Source: Apostichopus japonicus (taxonomy: Eukaryota; Echinodermata; Holothuroidea; Aspidochirotida; Stichopodidae). Taken from it: a stretch of 64,000 bases of DNA. A program made the translations under genes and the position numbers. The DNA lies in NCBI RefSeq assembly GCF_037975245.1, contig NC_092577.1:32862898-32926897 (forward strand). The letters run 5' to 3'. This document shows, piece after piece, positions 33,648 through 47,100 of the stretch (positions are counted from its first letter, which is position 1; each line of letters begins with the position of its first letter). The notes under the pieces are model-generated. The model was not told the origin of the DNA. It was given only the letters and a program-made list of their open reading frames with translations, and searched no databases.

Positions 33648-33905
33648 TTAATCGGCTGGACGAAAACAACAAAAAACATCATCAATGTAAAGCAACCAAA
33701 TAAGAGGACGACACGGAGCTTCATTCATTCTTCCAAATATGGCATAAAACAGACAAGCCCCAAAACTGACTCCTCTAATTACGCATGGCAGTACCGTGGG
33801 TTTCATGATTATAATGCTTGTCCACGACCTATTTCTAGTGTTAAGGGACACGATATTGAGATGAAGTTTAAAGTGGAATATTCTTCTGTAAGACTGATAT
33901 CTCAT
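33648..33905 (-). pseudogene. Possible reverse transcriptase fragment with YIDDVF box
   Basis: The minus-strand frame ends with RGVSFGACLFYAIFGRMNEA followed by PLIWLLYIDDVFCCF. The layout (a G-containing strand, an A-F helix, PLxW and a YIDD box) resembles the palm of reverse transcriptases of the Penelope or other non-LTR type. It is short, and sequence on either side does not continue the fold, so it would be an isolated remnant if real. Confidence 0.35.
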
Positions 33906-34879
33906 TCTTCATCAATGTTACCACATTATTGCTTCAAGCGCTAATATTGTTATGAGTTCATGTGACATATAATTTCATGGTTGCCGCTCCGCCTGCAGTC
34001 ACGACCTCGTTACTATCAAAAATAGTGTTTATAATGATGTTATCTGTTGGGAAATAAACCACATCACTTTAGATCAACTGCTATTCACATATTCCCAAAC
34101 ATTTTTTTAATATAATCCAAGGGAATTTGCAATAAATCATCTTTGTCATCAGATATACATACTCTCTCTTAGCACAGAGGAAAGTGGAACTGGTCATGTT
34201 CATCACGTAGCAATTTGTCGTCACGTTTTCATGAGGAAAATAAAAACATCGTTGTTCCTTTATTGTCGACAATAAATACTATTGGAAATATTTCACATTT
34301 CAAAACAAGTATCAGTCCATATATTTGTGCCCTGCAACACTTTACGAATTTCATATAATTATGTTTCACGCGCCGTAGGATGCGAATCCACCTGTTGTGT
34401 CTGTTAGAGGTAAGGAAAGACAGCGGCGCACCATTCTTTGCAATGGGTGTCCTGGATGATGACCACCTAGCAAAGAATCTACAAAATCTAATTTGATAGT
34501 ATTCGCAGTTCTCACACTCTTTCGAGTTCAAAGTGTCAAAGTGTCTTCGGAATCATAATATGGAAGAACTGTTGCTTGAGTGAAAACTGAATGAATCAGA
34601 AGGGAACAGTTTACACGACTGTTGTAATGAAATTCCACAGGATGTATGAGCGTTTTATACATGACATAAGAAAGAATCTCATAATATTTGAGTAGATGAG
34701 ATTTGACTAACACTCTTTTATGACAATATACCAAGGCTTTAGTTACGAGTGAAGGTGATGGGAATGCAAGGGTATTTCATAATTATTATTCACTCGTTAG
34801 AACAGTGGACATTTTACAGACACTACCCGTTACTCAGCTTTTGGGTTTGATTTTATCATATGTTTATACTGTTATAATT

Positions 34880-35224
34880 CTGGAGAATTTCTTTTTACAC
34901 CAATCGAAAATTCCTTACGCGAGTAGCTCATAATTCCAATTCGATCCTTAGTATTTCCTCACGGTAGATAATAGTATCAATGACAATGACAATCGCCAAA
35001 TTTGCAATCATGCTAACGTACTGAACGTGTACCCAACATTATATGCCAATACCATTCAATTTTCTTGACGATAACAATGTCCAAAGTGCGAAATCATTTT
35101 TACTATTTTGCCTTTTGCATGTCATTGATACTGTTATCTACCGTGAGGAAATACTACGGATCGAATTGGAATTATAAGCTACTCGCTTAAGAAATATTCG
35201 ATTGGTGTAAAAAAAATTCTCCAG
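34880..35224. mobile_element. Foldback/MITE element with ~105-bp inverted arms
   Basis: 34880-34984 and 35121-35224 are inverted copies of each other with about 90 percent identity by eye. Shared words are CTGGAGAATT, TTTACACCAATCGAA, GCGAGTAGCT, ATAATTCCAATTCGATCC, TATTTCCTCACGGTAGATAA and GTATCAATGAC. The spacer is about 136 bases. No coding capacity; a target duplication could not be identified. Confidence 0.85.
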
Positions 35225-35229
35225 GTATG

Positions 35230-36600
35230 TCTCTTAGTTTGACCAATTCATCGAGTGGATGAAATTGGAACCTTCCCCTCTAAATGCTGCATTAAACAGT
35301 GACCGCAAGAGAGAAGCCGGATAACAAGCAACGAAACCAAGATTTTATCAAATAAAAGATTTGGCCGCGCACTGCAGTTATCAATACTATATGACTTTAA
35401 ATGAAGGTCAACACATGCTGATGATTAACATTAATGCGAGCTGATCGATCATGATTGAAATTGAAACTGAAGTTTAAGTCAGTCTTATTCAAATACGAGA
35501 ATTAAATGTTCCCTTCGACTTCAAGAGCAGAAAGGAACGAGGGGCTGAGTAAGGTCTTTTTTTCTCACCTTCGAATTGAATGATTGTCGATGTATACCAC
35601 TTCGGTTCTCATATGAAAAGTAAGAAGTGTTCCTAAAATGTTTAATAAGTTAACTAACAGATATCTTGCTATATAATGTAGTTATATATCGTAAAGGCCA
35701 CTCTTCGCTGAGTAGAAGAGAAGAGAACAAAGCCGAACAAGCAGCAAAATAAAATGTAGATTAATATTATGCTTGTTTTTGTTTCGTGTAGGGTGGGGGA
35801 GGGCTGCGAATCTTTGATGACGTACTTTGAAATTGATACCATGTTCATTTACGAGTAAGATGACCTTCGTATTGTCATTAAAATATGTCATTTCACGTGG
35901 CAGAAATTAACTAAACTGATAACTATACCAAGGAGGATTAATGGCATAAGATTGACAAATATGTTTTCAAGTTTTGCTGTTAATTGCATGGATTAACTAA
36001 ACATAAAGGAAGAGTTACTGAAGTAAACGTTTTACTTCGCTTTGCAAATTGAATGAATTTACGAAACTGAACATTCCTTCCAAAAATGCATCTACATGTT
36101 AAATGCATCAAATTACTCAAGCGTTTGTAATACATTTACCAAGAAAATGATCAAAACAAATACAGCTATGTAAACAACGTATTATTATGATTAAGTAATT
36201 TTCATGTAGACTGTTGGAATATTTTCTCTTCCATGAAAGTATCATATTGTATGCCACAGGCCGCGTCTTCCCTGAGATGACATGTTGTGTACGATTTAAG
36301 ATTCGTGTACGTCGTGACAATTTTGAGTCACTTCACATAGTTTCTTGAAAACAACAATCTCCAGTCCAATTAATAAATAATGGAGGAAGCAAGATTAAAA
36401 ACAACAATCGGCAGCTATTTGACGGATTGCTTGATATCACTGTGACATGCTGGTTCAATCAGTGTTCTTTTACGAGTAAGCTTAATAATTGCTCATGTCG
36501 TTTGGATAAAAATAGACAACCAAAATGATATGTATACAGATCTCCATTACGATACAAAGTTGCATAGTATGTGCAATACAAAGAACAAGAGGGCCATCCA
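35230..36600. other. Gene-free stretch
   Basis: AT-rich with no exon or element recognised. Confidence 0.45.
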
Positions 36601-37050
36601 TGGAGTTGCAGATCTCATCTGCTCCGCACAATTTAGGTCCATTTGACCTCGATCCTACATTGACCTCTGACCTCGATCCTACATAACCACACATAAGTAC
36701 TATTTTAAAATAAAATCCCAATATTCTCTACATATATTGTGGTGTTATGACTTTTGCAACATACTGACAAACAGGAAACGACTGAAAACAATCTTAGGGT
36801 ATTTGACCTTTGATCTCTGACCTTGACGTCATCGATCCCGTAGACACAAGTTTATATCGCCAGGCACCTTCCCACCATGTATGAACTTGATCAGACTTAT
36901 GGTCCTTGGAGGATTTTTTTTTATAATAATTCACACACACACACACACACACAAGAACGCACGTGCACTCACACATATCCTCACATTTCTGATGTGGGGT
37001 GGAGCACAATATTTCATCTGCCTTTATATTAGATGAAGATGACATAACAT
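36600..37050 (+). repeat. TGACCT-rich interspersed repeat, copy B
   Basis: Contains CATTTGACCTCGATCCTAC twice near 36650-36685, then TTTGACCTTTGATCTCTGAC and CTTGACGTCA near 36800. An ACCATGTATGAACTTGATCAG segment follows, then a perfect (AC)n tract at 36932-36953. The order of TGACCT words followed by an (AC)n tract matches copy C at 61440. Confidence 0.55.
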
Positions 37051-37059
37051 TTTTTTTTT

Positions 37060-39870
37060 AATGCATGTCATATCAACTTAAACCCTTACAGTAATATGAT
37101 ATCCTATGTGCTGAGATTACGCTACTCTCTCTCATGTTTAATCTAAATTAATTCCTTAAAACAATTATTACTGAAGATCAATACGCAATGCGTAAAACTT
37201 CAATCGAACGACGGATCTCGTTGTTTGCTCCGCAGACAACACGGAGAGGAACGCTCACCCAAGAATTCCTTCCCAACGAAGACCAATCGGCAACGGTTTA
37301 ATCGATCTAACATGGTTTTAGCTTAAACGCGTCACAAGTCGTGGATAACAATATCTATCACCTTCAAAGTTACAACAGAAGTCGCATTGAATTTTCGACT
37401 CATAAACCTGAGTCATTAAATCATGTGAGAGGAAACGGGGACGCGTGCAGTTTAAGATTACATCGGTGTTCAGTTACACACATTTACGTTAACCTAGTGC
37501 GATCAGTTCGACCCTAACCCCATATCTCCCATTTAGATGGCGAACCCACAAATCACGCGAGAAATCCCCCATCTTAAAAATCATCTTGTGAAGGAACGTT
37601 TGACGCGGAAGGCAAGCACTGGGGAACAGTGCCGCCTATCATGCTCTATTTGTCGAGTATAGCGTTCCATCACATGCAACGTATAGGCTACATCCTAAGT
37701 CCGGTCACTCCTTCGCTTTGACGCATAGACATTTTTAAACCACCACATCCCCCTTTCGCGGCCCCTTACATTTGAACACCTTGCTCGGTTAAGTCGGTCT
37801 CAATAAGGCTAATCGGTCACACAATCGATCTACAGCTCCTTCCCGAGGGAAATATTGTATATGGCTCCTACTCTTCTCGACTGCTTTGTATAAGTGTTTC
37901 TGGAATTTGGATTTGCTGAGCCGGACAACGCCCATAGCATATAAACGAATGAATAATCTGAGGCATACTTCTGTGGGATGACAAAATGACTTTGACAAAA
38001 ATTGTGAGCTCTAAGCAATTAAAGTACTTCATTGTAGAAACTTCTGTTTACAATTATATCTAAAGTTCTCATCTATTTTGCTTAAGTCATTACGTAAACA
38101 TCTTACTGAAACTGAATTACAATCCCCCTCCTATGCGTATTTTGCCATTAAACCTAGTTGATGTTTGTGAGTTCCATTCCATAGGTACTCTTCTAACCAT
38201 GTGAACCCAAGTACAGACGTATGTCTACATCTTGTGAAGCACTTGTAACTGATACGGTCCCCTCCCGAACCCCACTCAAAACTGGATTTGGACCACATGT
38301 CTCAATGACGAATATGGAAGATATAAGCTATTACGAGATACGCACACATGTTATAATGGTGAAAAAAAAACACCAAAAAATTGATTTAAAGACTGTTCAT
38401 TCCATAGTTACGTCCGTAAATAGTGATACGCAATGAGGTAATAAATTTAATCTCAAGGAGTTAACTTTGATCCTCCAAGTCCTGACAAATCCTTGCAATC
38501 GATCAACTTTGAATTATATCACTCTGCAAAGTAATTTTTAGACATGAATTGTAAGGTTTCCTTTCTCAAAATATGACACAAATGGATTTGGCATTAATCT
38601 GCTCGCTGTTCAGAATGACGTCAAGTAGATACCAAGACCAATTAGGAATGGAAAATTAATGAAACTGACATTCAAATTGATCAATTATGTAAAAAAGACA
38701 AGGGTTGGTTGCAATCTGTTCTACGAATTTACAAAGAAAGATAATAAGTGTTCATAATAAATTACCCATGCTAATTCATAAGCGACTGGTTGGTGAAGCT
38801 TCACGCTAGCAATTTGTTGGTCGATTTCTATTGGCGACTGATGTTACAAGGTATGCCGAAAATTTAATTAGAAAGAAAAATAGCAAACGCGCCCAAGATA
38901 TGTAGTAAGCTCGTTGTAATATTAAAAGTATGCAGACCACATGAAATGATGGAAAATACTTATATTTCCAAACAAAGCGTAACCGAGCAAATCGGAATGT
39001 TTTAGGATCCATGAAAATCGAAAGGTCTATCGACACAGGCATAAATCCGCCCTGTCTGTTTATCTGCATATCTCTTTATTGTTTATTTGTTACAAGGAAT
39101 ACACTTACTCCAGTGGCAAACATTATGTTGGTACCGTGTTGGGTCGTCAAAAATTCAATGAACTATTTCATCGAGATATTTTGCGGACATAATTTCCAGA
39201 ATAATATACACAGTCGTATTGTGTTTTATTAACCAACTCGAAATCATTTTAGTATATTTATCATAAATCAAATTTACATTTATACAAGTATTATGCGAAT
39301 AAATTTCAACTGATCACAATTTCCTTACAGTTATTCCACTCTCAGAAGTACAAAATTAAAAGGTAAAACAGAAAATCATCAAAACGATCAGCATTGATAT
39401 TAGTAATAAAAAAAGAAGATATTTGAACAGATCGAGTCACTGATCCAGTACTTTGACAATACAACACGCATTCTTCACTGTTATTCTACCAACAGAGAAG
39501 GCCCAACATCATCATCAATATTTGGAACAATCCAAATATGACATATATCTTCAATGCGAAATATCTTGAAATATTGAACAAATGTAACAGCATTACAAAG
39601 ATAGATACACATGTACATCGACAAATGGATACATAATATACCACGTAACATTGCTTATTCCCTCTGCGCTTAGTTTCTAGAAACTTAAATAGAATACAAG
39701 GATCTTACAAAGATCAGTATACGGGATTATTTTAGTTCATTTCAACAGTCATCAATATCTGTTAAATGAAGTACAATACTAATACGAAAGACAACAAAAT
39801 ACTTGGAGTTCCTACTCATACTTCTTCGTCACTTATGACGTCAGTTTTGAACTCAATGTCTTTCCCTGCG
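37060..39870. other. Gene-free stretch
   Basis: No supported gene. The minus-strand frame at 37789-37998 has a charged, basic composition but no recognisable domain and no supporting splice partners. Confidence 0.4.
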
Positions 39871-39877
39871 TGTCACC

Positions 39878-40441
39878 AAAAGTGGCGTGTTTTATATTTT
39901 GCGTTTTTTTTACTTCTTAATTGACTGATCGAGTTAACAAGCAATACTTGTGTTGGTCTTTAAATATTGTTGTATTGTTGTATTAAATAATATTATTTAT
40001 TGTTTCATATTAACGTAAAAAGGAGAAGACAAAGCTGCTGCGGATATGTAAATCTTAAAAAATAAAAAGAGAAGTGCATGTGACTAGAAATAAGGATTTA
40101 CTGCTCAATATACTATATTTCGATACCAAATTTGAGAAAAATTCCCTTTGTGTCAACTAAAGTTGGCGAATGTATAAACTTTGCATTTCGTTTTGTTTAC
40201 CACTTTCTTCTTTCTTCATTTGGAACTTGACTATTCGAGTCAAGAAGCAGCAGTTCTATTGGTATTATTTGTATCAAATAATATCCTTTCCCCCAAACAA
40301 ATTTACAAAAAGAGCAGACGTCAAAGTTGCTTCGAATATTTAAATTTTAGTTTGTTCAATAAAGAAGACTTGTATGTAACTAAAAATGACGATTTGATGT
40401 TCGATATACACGAGTACTTTATTTCGACAACAAATTCATGA
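39878..40441. repeat. Diverged tandem duplication of ~260-290 bases
   Basis: 39878-40136 and 40149-40441 align in the same orientation. Shared landmarks are GTGTCA-C-AAAGT, GGCG, a TTGACT..TCGAGT box, AAGCA, a TATTAAATAATA/TATCAAATAATA box, GAC-AAG-TGCT, TATGTAA-TTTT, GTAACTA/GTGACTAGAAAT and TATTTCGA-A-CAAATT. It is old. The open frame in the second copy (40181-40441) is not preserved in the first. Confidence 0.65.
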
Positions 40442-40449
40442 AAGCGTAA

Positions 40450-43085
40450 TGAAGGGATGTCCTTTGTATGCCTTTGGCCTCGACATTGTTCCCAAAATCC
40501 GCCTGCATTGAAGCGCATGTAACATACTTTCAGTAGTCTCTTGACATTTTGGGACTCAATCGGTCGCGAAACTTGTTATAAATCGAACCAGTCCCAAAAC
40601 TAATTCATTCGAACTGTGTGTATCCCTCCATATGTCGCTTGTAGTCAAAAAGAGGTCGTCAGAGACTTTCTATTTCGTTCCCAGATAAGATACTCGATGA
40701 TCTGCAAAATACAGAGAGAGAGAGAGAGTTAGGGGAGATTATATAACATTGGATTGTCATAGCAGATAACCTACATTTATGAGAACTTTCTGGTCTTTGA
40801 CAACTTATGGTGATCCTCAATGGATTACAGATGCACAAACATTCACAGTAACAAGTTAATGTGACTCTGGTATACATTATAATGTACTGTAGCGACAACA
40901 TTGTGTACTGAATCATGAAAATGAGGCAGGTGCTCACAGCGATGTTAAGTTTAGCTAAAAAACAAAGTGCGGGTAGGTACGCTTGTTCATAGTATATGTG
41001 CTGGAAAAGACCCTTCAATGTAATAACGTCAATGTATGAAATTCAGAAATCGGTTCATCTGACAGTACAGGGTAGCGGTTTTACCGTACACAAATTGTGG
41101 ACATCATTTCTGTTTCGTAGCATTTTAATTCTACCACATTATCATCCCTCTTTTCAAAAACTTTTTAATGTGCTCCGCTATCGCTCAACCCAATATAGGG
41201 CAGTAAATATTGCGTTTTGATGCTTCCAGACTAGATTCAACTCATCGATTTCATACAAAAGCTAAAGGTGTAACAGGCCTTCATGAAGAACCATAGTAAA
41301 CTCATAAACGATTTGTTTATGTCCGAAGTCAAAATACCAATTTGTCATGCACCAATTGTCAAAATATCGGTCCAGAATAGTGAGTTTTTTTGTTTTCTCG
41401 TAGATGATTTGTTTATTTATATATTTAACTTTTTCTTTTGACGTCCATTTCAACGTGTAATCTCTTTTATCACTACGGGAATTTGCAGCCATGTAAATAT
41501 TTGAACGAATGTACTTAACATTTTACCTCTTTACCGGACAAACCTGCTTTATTAGCTCTGCGGGAATGTTGTCATGTCAACTAAACATGTTATGGTAAAG
41601 CTTGTAAGCGATTGCCGTACTTTACAATTCAAATCTTACCACTTAGGGAGGCCAACAAATTTCAAAGATCAAAGAGGATGAACGACGACAATGTAAGTTT
41701 ATGGAGGCAATAAAGGTGATGAAGTAAACGAAAACGTCGAATAAAACGTCGAGTTATGTATGGTAATGTCTCAGATATATCGAGCGCTCAGTATCAAATT
41801 CATTTAAAGTATATAAAGAATATATGTTCTGCCAAAAAAAAAATGGAAAAAAAACTTCACTTGGTGTCTCTCATAGCGCAGAATATGATTCCTTCCGGGA
41901 AAGAATTACCAATATGAAAGTTTTTAAGTTGTGATTTCTCTCTTTTGAACGGCATTCATTACCATTTCAATGTCCTCCCAAGCCTCCTATTTTGAGTACA
42001 ACTAGAAAACGTTTGTTGGGCACTCCAATTTCCAAGTTCTCAACTGGGCCCTGAAATATCACGTTAAATGATGTTTAATGACACTAGGTTTCTATTTTTA
42101 AGCATACGCAGGCTGGTAATAACAACTTAGCTACATTTTGAGCAAACGTTCAGGGATGTCAATAGCTTGGCGAAGAGAGTTCTCCAGTTCCTCCCTTCTT
42201 CACAAAACAATTTCAACGTTGTAAACAACTTTCCAGTTTTAATATGCTTTCATATTTACCTGCTATATATATTTATAAATATTATATTAACATATGGTTC
42301 ATTTCGTTGGATTAGTGAGTGTAATATTTATTGCGCATAATTCTCCTTTAAGAAGTAAGGGGGGAAGGAAAAATGCGTTCAGCCGGGATGCAAACGGAAT
42401 TTTGAATTGACTCATAACGTGATTGTGGTTCGTCTTTCGAAAATGGTGTTTTACTTTGGCTACATGATAAGGTTTTATTTTCATGGCCGCAGCCCTCATG
42501 GGATGGGGGAAGAGTACCATGGGAACGGTGAGCGGAGAAAGGAAGAGCTTGAAAAGATATAAAAGGGTTTGAAAGATAGGAAACAAGCCGAACTTTATAT
42601 GTTTACGCGCATTATTCTTACTACTCTTGATGGTGATAATGCTGGTCAAAAAGCATTAGCCTCCATGCTGATCCTCTGACCCCTTTAAACAAAAGTCGAA
42701 GGTTTCAAACACAACGACCAAATCCGACGACGTAAACGCGGTATAACTTAATCCCAACCTTACAAAGCCAGACAATGTAGACAAACAATTTTATCAATGT
42801 TTACTGGCTTGTTGGTAATCAGCCTTCAGATCTCAAATTTAGAGCACCATGCTTTCAAACCGTAAACATGATGTCAAAGAAAAAGTATGTTAGCAAACGT
42901 TGTTTGACAGGGAATGGGAACGAGTATCAAAATTTATTACGTAGCACTAATGGCATGTCAGAAGGACTATGGAGTCATTCAACGTAGCATCGAATCGATA
43001 TTGGAAAATGTTATTGACTTTGGCATATAGGTATTACGATGCACGAGCAATTATGCTTCTAGCATAGTTAAATGTACTCGCACTC
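40450..43085. other. Gene-free stretch
   Basis: Contains a (GA)n tract at 40708-40728. The minus-strand frame at 42299-42649 has no recognisable domain. Confidence 0.45.
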
Positions 43086-43124
43086 GCTCTATTTACTTTG
43101 TACACGAAAACTTTGATTCTTGTA

Positions 43125-44175
43125 CTCGATATCGTAACCATAGCAATGAAAATATACTTGTAATAAAATAGAGTGATATACTTGTAATAAATATATATAG
43201 TAATATACTTGTAATAAATATATAGTTATATACTTGTAATGAATATACATAAATATACTTGTAATACATATGTAGTAATCTACTTGCAATAAATATATCG
43301 TAATCTACTTGTAATAAATATATAGTAATCTACTTGTAAAAAACTATATAATAATCAACTTGTAATACATAAATATTTTTCTTGCAATAAATATACAGTA
43401 ATCTACTTGTAATGAATATATAGTATTGTATAGTATTGTAATGCGCCTTGAGCGCCTTGTTTACTTAAGGTGGATTTGTGCGCTGTATAAATCCACATTA
43501 TTATTATTAGTAGTAGTATTTTACTTGTTATAAATAAATATTCTACTTGCTATAAATAAACAGTAATATACTAGTAATAAATATATAGTATTCTACTTGC
43601 AATATATATATATAGTAATGTATTTGTCATAAATATATAGTAATATACATGTAATAAACATATAGTAATATACATGTAATAAACATATAGTAATATACAT
43701 GTAATAAACATATAGTAATATACTTGTAATAAATATATATTCAATTTGCAATATATATACAGCAATCTACTTGCAATATATATATAGTAATGTATTTGTC
43801 ATCAATATACGTGTTATAAACATATGTTAATCTACTTGTAATAAATGTATAGTAATCTACTTGTAATAAATATAGTAATATACTTGTAACAAATATATAG
43901 GAATATACTTGTAACAAATTTATAGTAAGGTACTTGTAACAAATATATAGAAACATACTTGTAAAGAATATATATAAAAATTAGTTATAATAAACATACA
44001 GTAATATACTAGTAACAAATATACAGTAATCTACTTGTAATAAATATACAGTAATATCCTAGAAATAATATATATTAATATACTTGTAACAAATATATAG
44101 TAATACATTTTTATTAAACATATAGTAATATACTTTTAATAAACATATATATATACTTGTAATATATATATAGCA
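43125..44175. repeat. ~25-bp minisatellite, TACTTGTAATAAATATATAG unit
   Basis: More than 30 copies of a unit of 24-27 bases, usually TACTTGTAATAAATATATAG followed by TAATA or TAATC. It spans about 1 kb and is interrupted at 43430-43515 by a SINE/LINE-like tail. The long minus-strand frames with LLQVYYYI repeats are by-products of the array. Confidence 0.95.
43430..43515 (+). mobile_element. SINE/LINE-type 3' tail inside the minisatellite
   Basis: ATGCGCCTTGAGCGCCTTG, then GTGGATTT-GTGCGCTGTAT-AAATCCAC (an 8-bp stem) and an ATTATTATTATT tail. Tails with a GCGCTATATAAAT-like motif and (ATT)n are widespread in invertebrate genomes as ends of truncated retroelements. It has split the minisatellite. 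Confidence 0.6.
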
Positions 44176-44179
44176 AAAA

Positions 44180-47100
44180 AATTGGAAATCGCAGTGATGC
44201 ATTTTTTACTCGTATAGTAATGATCCGATATCCATCATATAGCTGTATTGTGTTAACTGATATAAACAAAGTATTTTATACACAAAATATTATATGTGAC
44301 GTCGAGCAATTTGATAATAAACCGCAAATGAAACGGCCTACATGCACTAACGTCATAACCTTTTATATTGTTGCCGTAACACTACAAACCAATGTGCAAA
44401 TGACTTGGTGCACTGCAGAAAGCGTACGAGCAAACGAACATTACACGATAAGTGTATGAGGTAACACGTACAATATGTTAATATGCAGGCAGATGGCATA
44501 AGGCACGATTAAAAGCTAATCAAATCCAGCCACCTGTGTCAAGGAGCAATTCTTCGTCGAAAGAAAGCTAGAAATAGTTTTGCACAATTTTGGGATACTA
44601 AAGTGTGATATAGTATGGAATCGGTCTTTTTTTTCATTTTAAAGTTTCATATATTCATGATGGAAGAAAGCATTGCTGTGAATGAAACTATTAATGAAAG
44701 GAATAATGGAACATTGAACATGTTGGCACATAGTTCTCTATCAACGAGAGTAAACATGGCTGTGCAATAAATAAATAAAGAGGGCTTTAAATATTGTCAT
44801 GTCATTTTTGGGAGGATCCAGTCCTCATTTGTTTTCGAGAGAACAAAATAGCATATCTCCCAAAGAATTTCACATCTGCCATATTTTTTGGCTGCGTTTA
44901 CGACAAGCGTGGCAATTAAATTTCTACCATAATTTCTGTCTAAAAAAAATTCTCCCAAAGATGACGCCGAGATTCTCGGTATGGATTTCACAATTTCTGC
45001 AAAACTGTAAAGGATAGCCTTTATAGGGATATAATTGTCCACAATCAACAATATTTTCATTGTTAAGCATTTGATAGTATTTGCAAACGCCTCGGTCACA
45101 CAAATGTATCACTGTGAAGCTTGGTAAGAACATCAAGAGAGATCGACCTCTGGATTATGTAATTCAATCATAAGCAAGTTGGATAACGTTCTGGTTACGT
45201 ACACGATAAAATGATTCTAAGCAAGACAAAATTGTAATACACAGATACAATTGCTCATATGTTTGCTAATTGGTTTTGCAAACACTGGATATTGCAGCTG
45301 TTTATTTCCACAAGAGAGCAAAGTAATGTTCACCGTTGGTATTTTAGAATGTTAAGTGGTGCCACGATACTTCTCCAAAGTAAACTTAATGAATTTTTTT
45401 TCTCTGGCCGCTTCCAAATGATGGATTTGTAAAATGGAAATGTATGGCACTTCGATACTCATTTGGGATAAAGTCAACTACTTCAGAATATATTTGCGAG
45501 TCTACGTTTTCTTATTAAATCTACGGCACTAGTTGAAATACAAGTCTATTATTGAAAGCAGTTAGTCGGATCTATGCTTTAGAATTTTAATTATGTTGTA
45601 AGTGGTAATCTTTATTGAAATAACGCCTAGAGCAGCCAACATTTGCTGACACAAAACTTCTGCTCAAGCAAGTAGAGGTTTTTTGGAAAGTTACAAAATT
45701 GATAATATTTATTAAAAAGATCATCCCATGTATTGTACGGGTTCTTTGCAGTATAGTATGGGCCTCAGGTAAAATATAATAAGAGAATAAAATATTCAAA
45801 ATCCATCCCGAGTGAAGTATGTTTCTTGAATGCAAGATTTTTATGTTCTAACATTTATTAGTTGTAAGATAGCACAATATCATAACTGTCTAAGAAGATT
45901 TGTCAGCACAATCTATTTTTTACTGTGGTACAAAGTTCTACGTATTACAGTACTTACTGAAATCTCTGTGTGAATCGCCTGGGATCTAACACAGACGACT
46001 GCCAGAGCTAATATAGTGTGCGTACTGCTCGCTAAGCTGGTCGCTGCTGGCTTGCCTTATGTCAAAGGTTTTCCTTTTCAAGAAAGTATCTTTCAATTGG
46101 CAAAGAAAACAAAAGCCCTAAAAACCAAACAAAAATTAAGGAACTGATTAGACCTATTTCCGGAAGGCAGTCGTTATAGGCTACTACTTTGGATGAAGTG
46201 TGCGTCTATCTGCATAAGATGTTCTTTGTTTATAAATCTTGTTGTTAATCTTTCAATCCATCTGACTTTCTTTGCCGTTGGTGAACAAATTAACATTTTT
46301 ACCTCTAAAAGATGCACATTTTCGTTTTTGTTTCCAACGAGGATCACATTTCGCGATATGTTTTAATTCTGAGTTTTGAATTATCGAAGGATTTTATGAG
46401 AAGAATTGCTGAGCGAGATATCAAGTTATACTTCAATGTTGCTCACAAACAATACATGCTTCCGTCAGGTCAACAAAATGACCACGTGAATTATATCGAA
46501 TCCTTGTTCAGTTATTACTAACAACATTTAAGTACAACTTGTTACTACGCAAGTGTTGGCAGAACTTGCTTACATTTTAGCACGTTTGTACCCATGTTTA
46601 TGAAATGGATATGCCTACTGGTATCTGTTAATTGAAAAGTTGTTGCTGCTGGTTAGTGCTCAATATGTCATTAAATCCATGTCACCCATTGATGCAGGCG
46701 ACGTAGCATGGTGATAAGTCAAAACTATGCCTCTGACAAAGTTAAATCGTACCGGCGACTGTCAGAGCACATGGTTTTGAAACCAAGGGACACCATATTC
46801 ATTTAATCTAATCTTACAACCCCTCTTGATAATCTTCCTGTTGACGGAATTTGCTAACAAATATATTGCCAAGAACCAAAGTATGTGCAAAGTCGTCCTA
46901 TGCACGAGGATAACCGAGTAACTCAGTGATGTGTAGACCATTTTTGTCGTCCGTCCTTTCCAAACACGCCGGTTCTAAATTACATGTAAAAGGGTCAAGG
47001 ATCTTGCGAAGGTGATGCAGTTTTTATTGTCGTCTTTATTAATTTTGATATCTATTCATATATTTAGAGTTATGCGAAGAGGTATACTTCTAAATAATAT

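Larger units (their letters stand above)
31690..34870. other. Gene-poor stretch
   Basis: Besides the short duplication at 32426 and the reverse-transcriptase-like fragment at 33648-33905, no exon or element was recognised. The AT-rich frames here have no identifiable domain. Confidence 0.45.

Noticed and set aside
37789-37998. Basic minus-strand frame
   Set aside because: Protein-like composition but short, unspliced and unrecognised; not enough to call.
43089-43956. Minus-strand frames rich in LLQVYYYI
   Set aside because: By-products of the ~25-bp AT-rich minisatellite.
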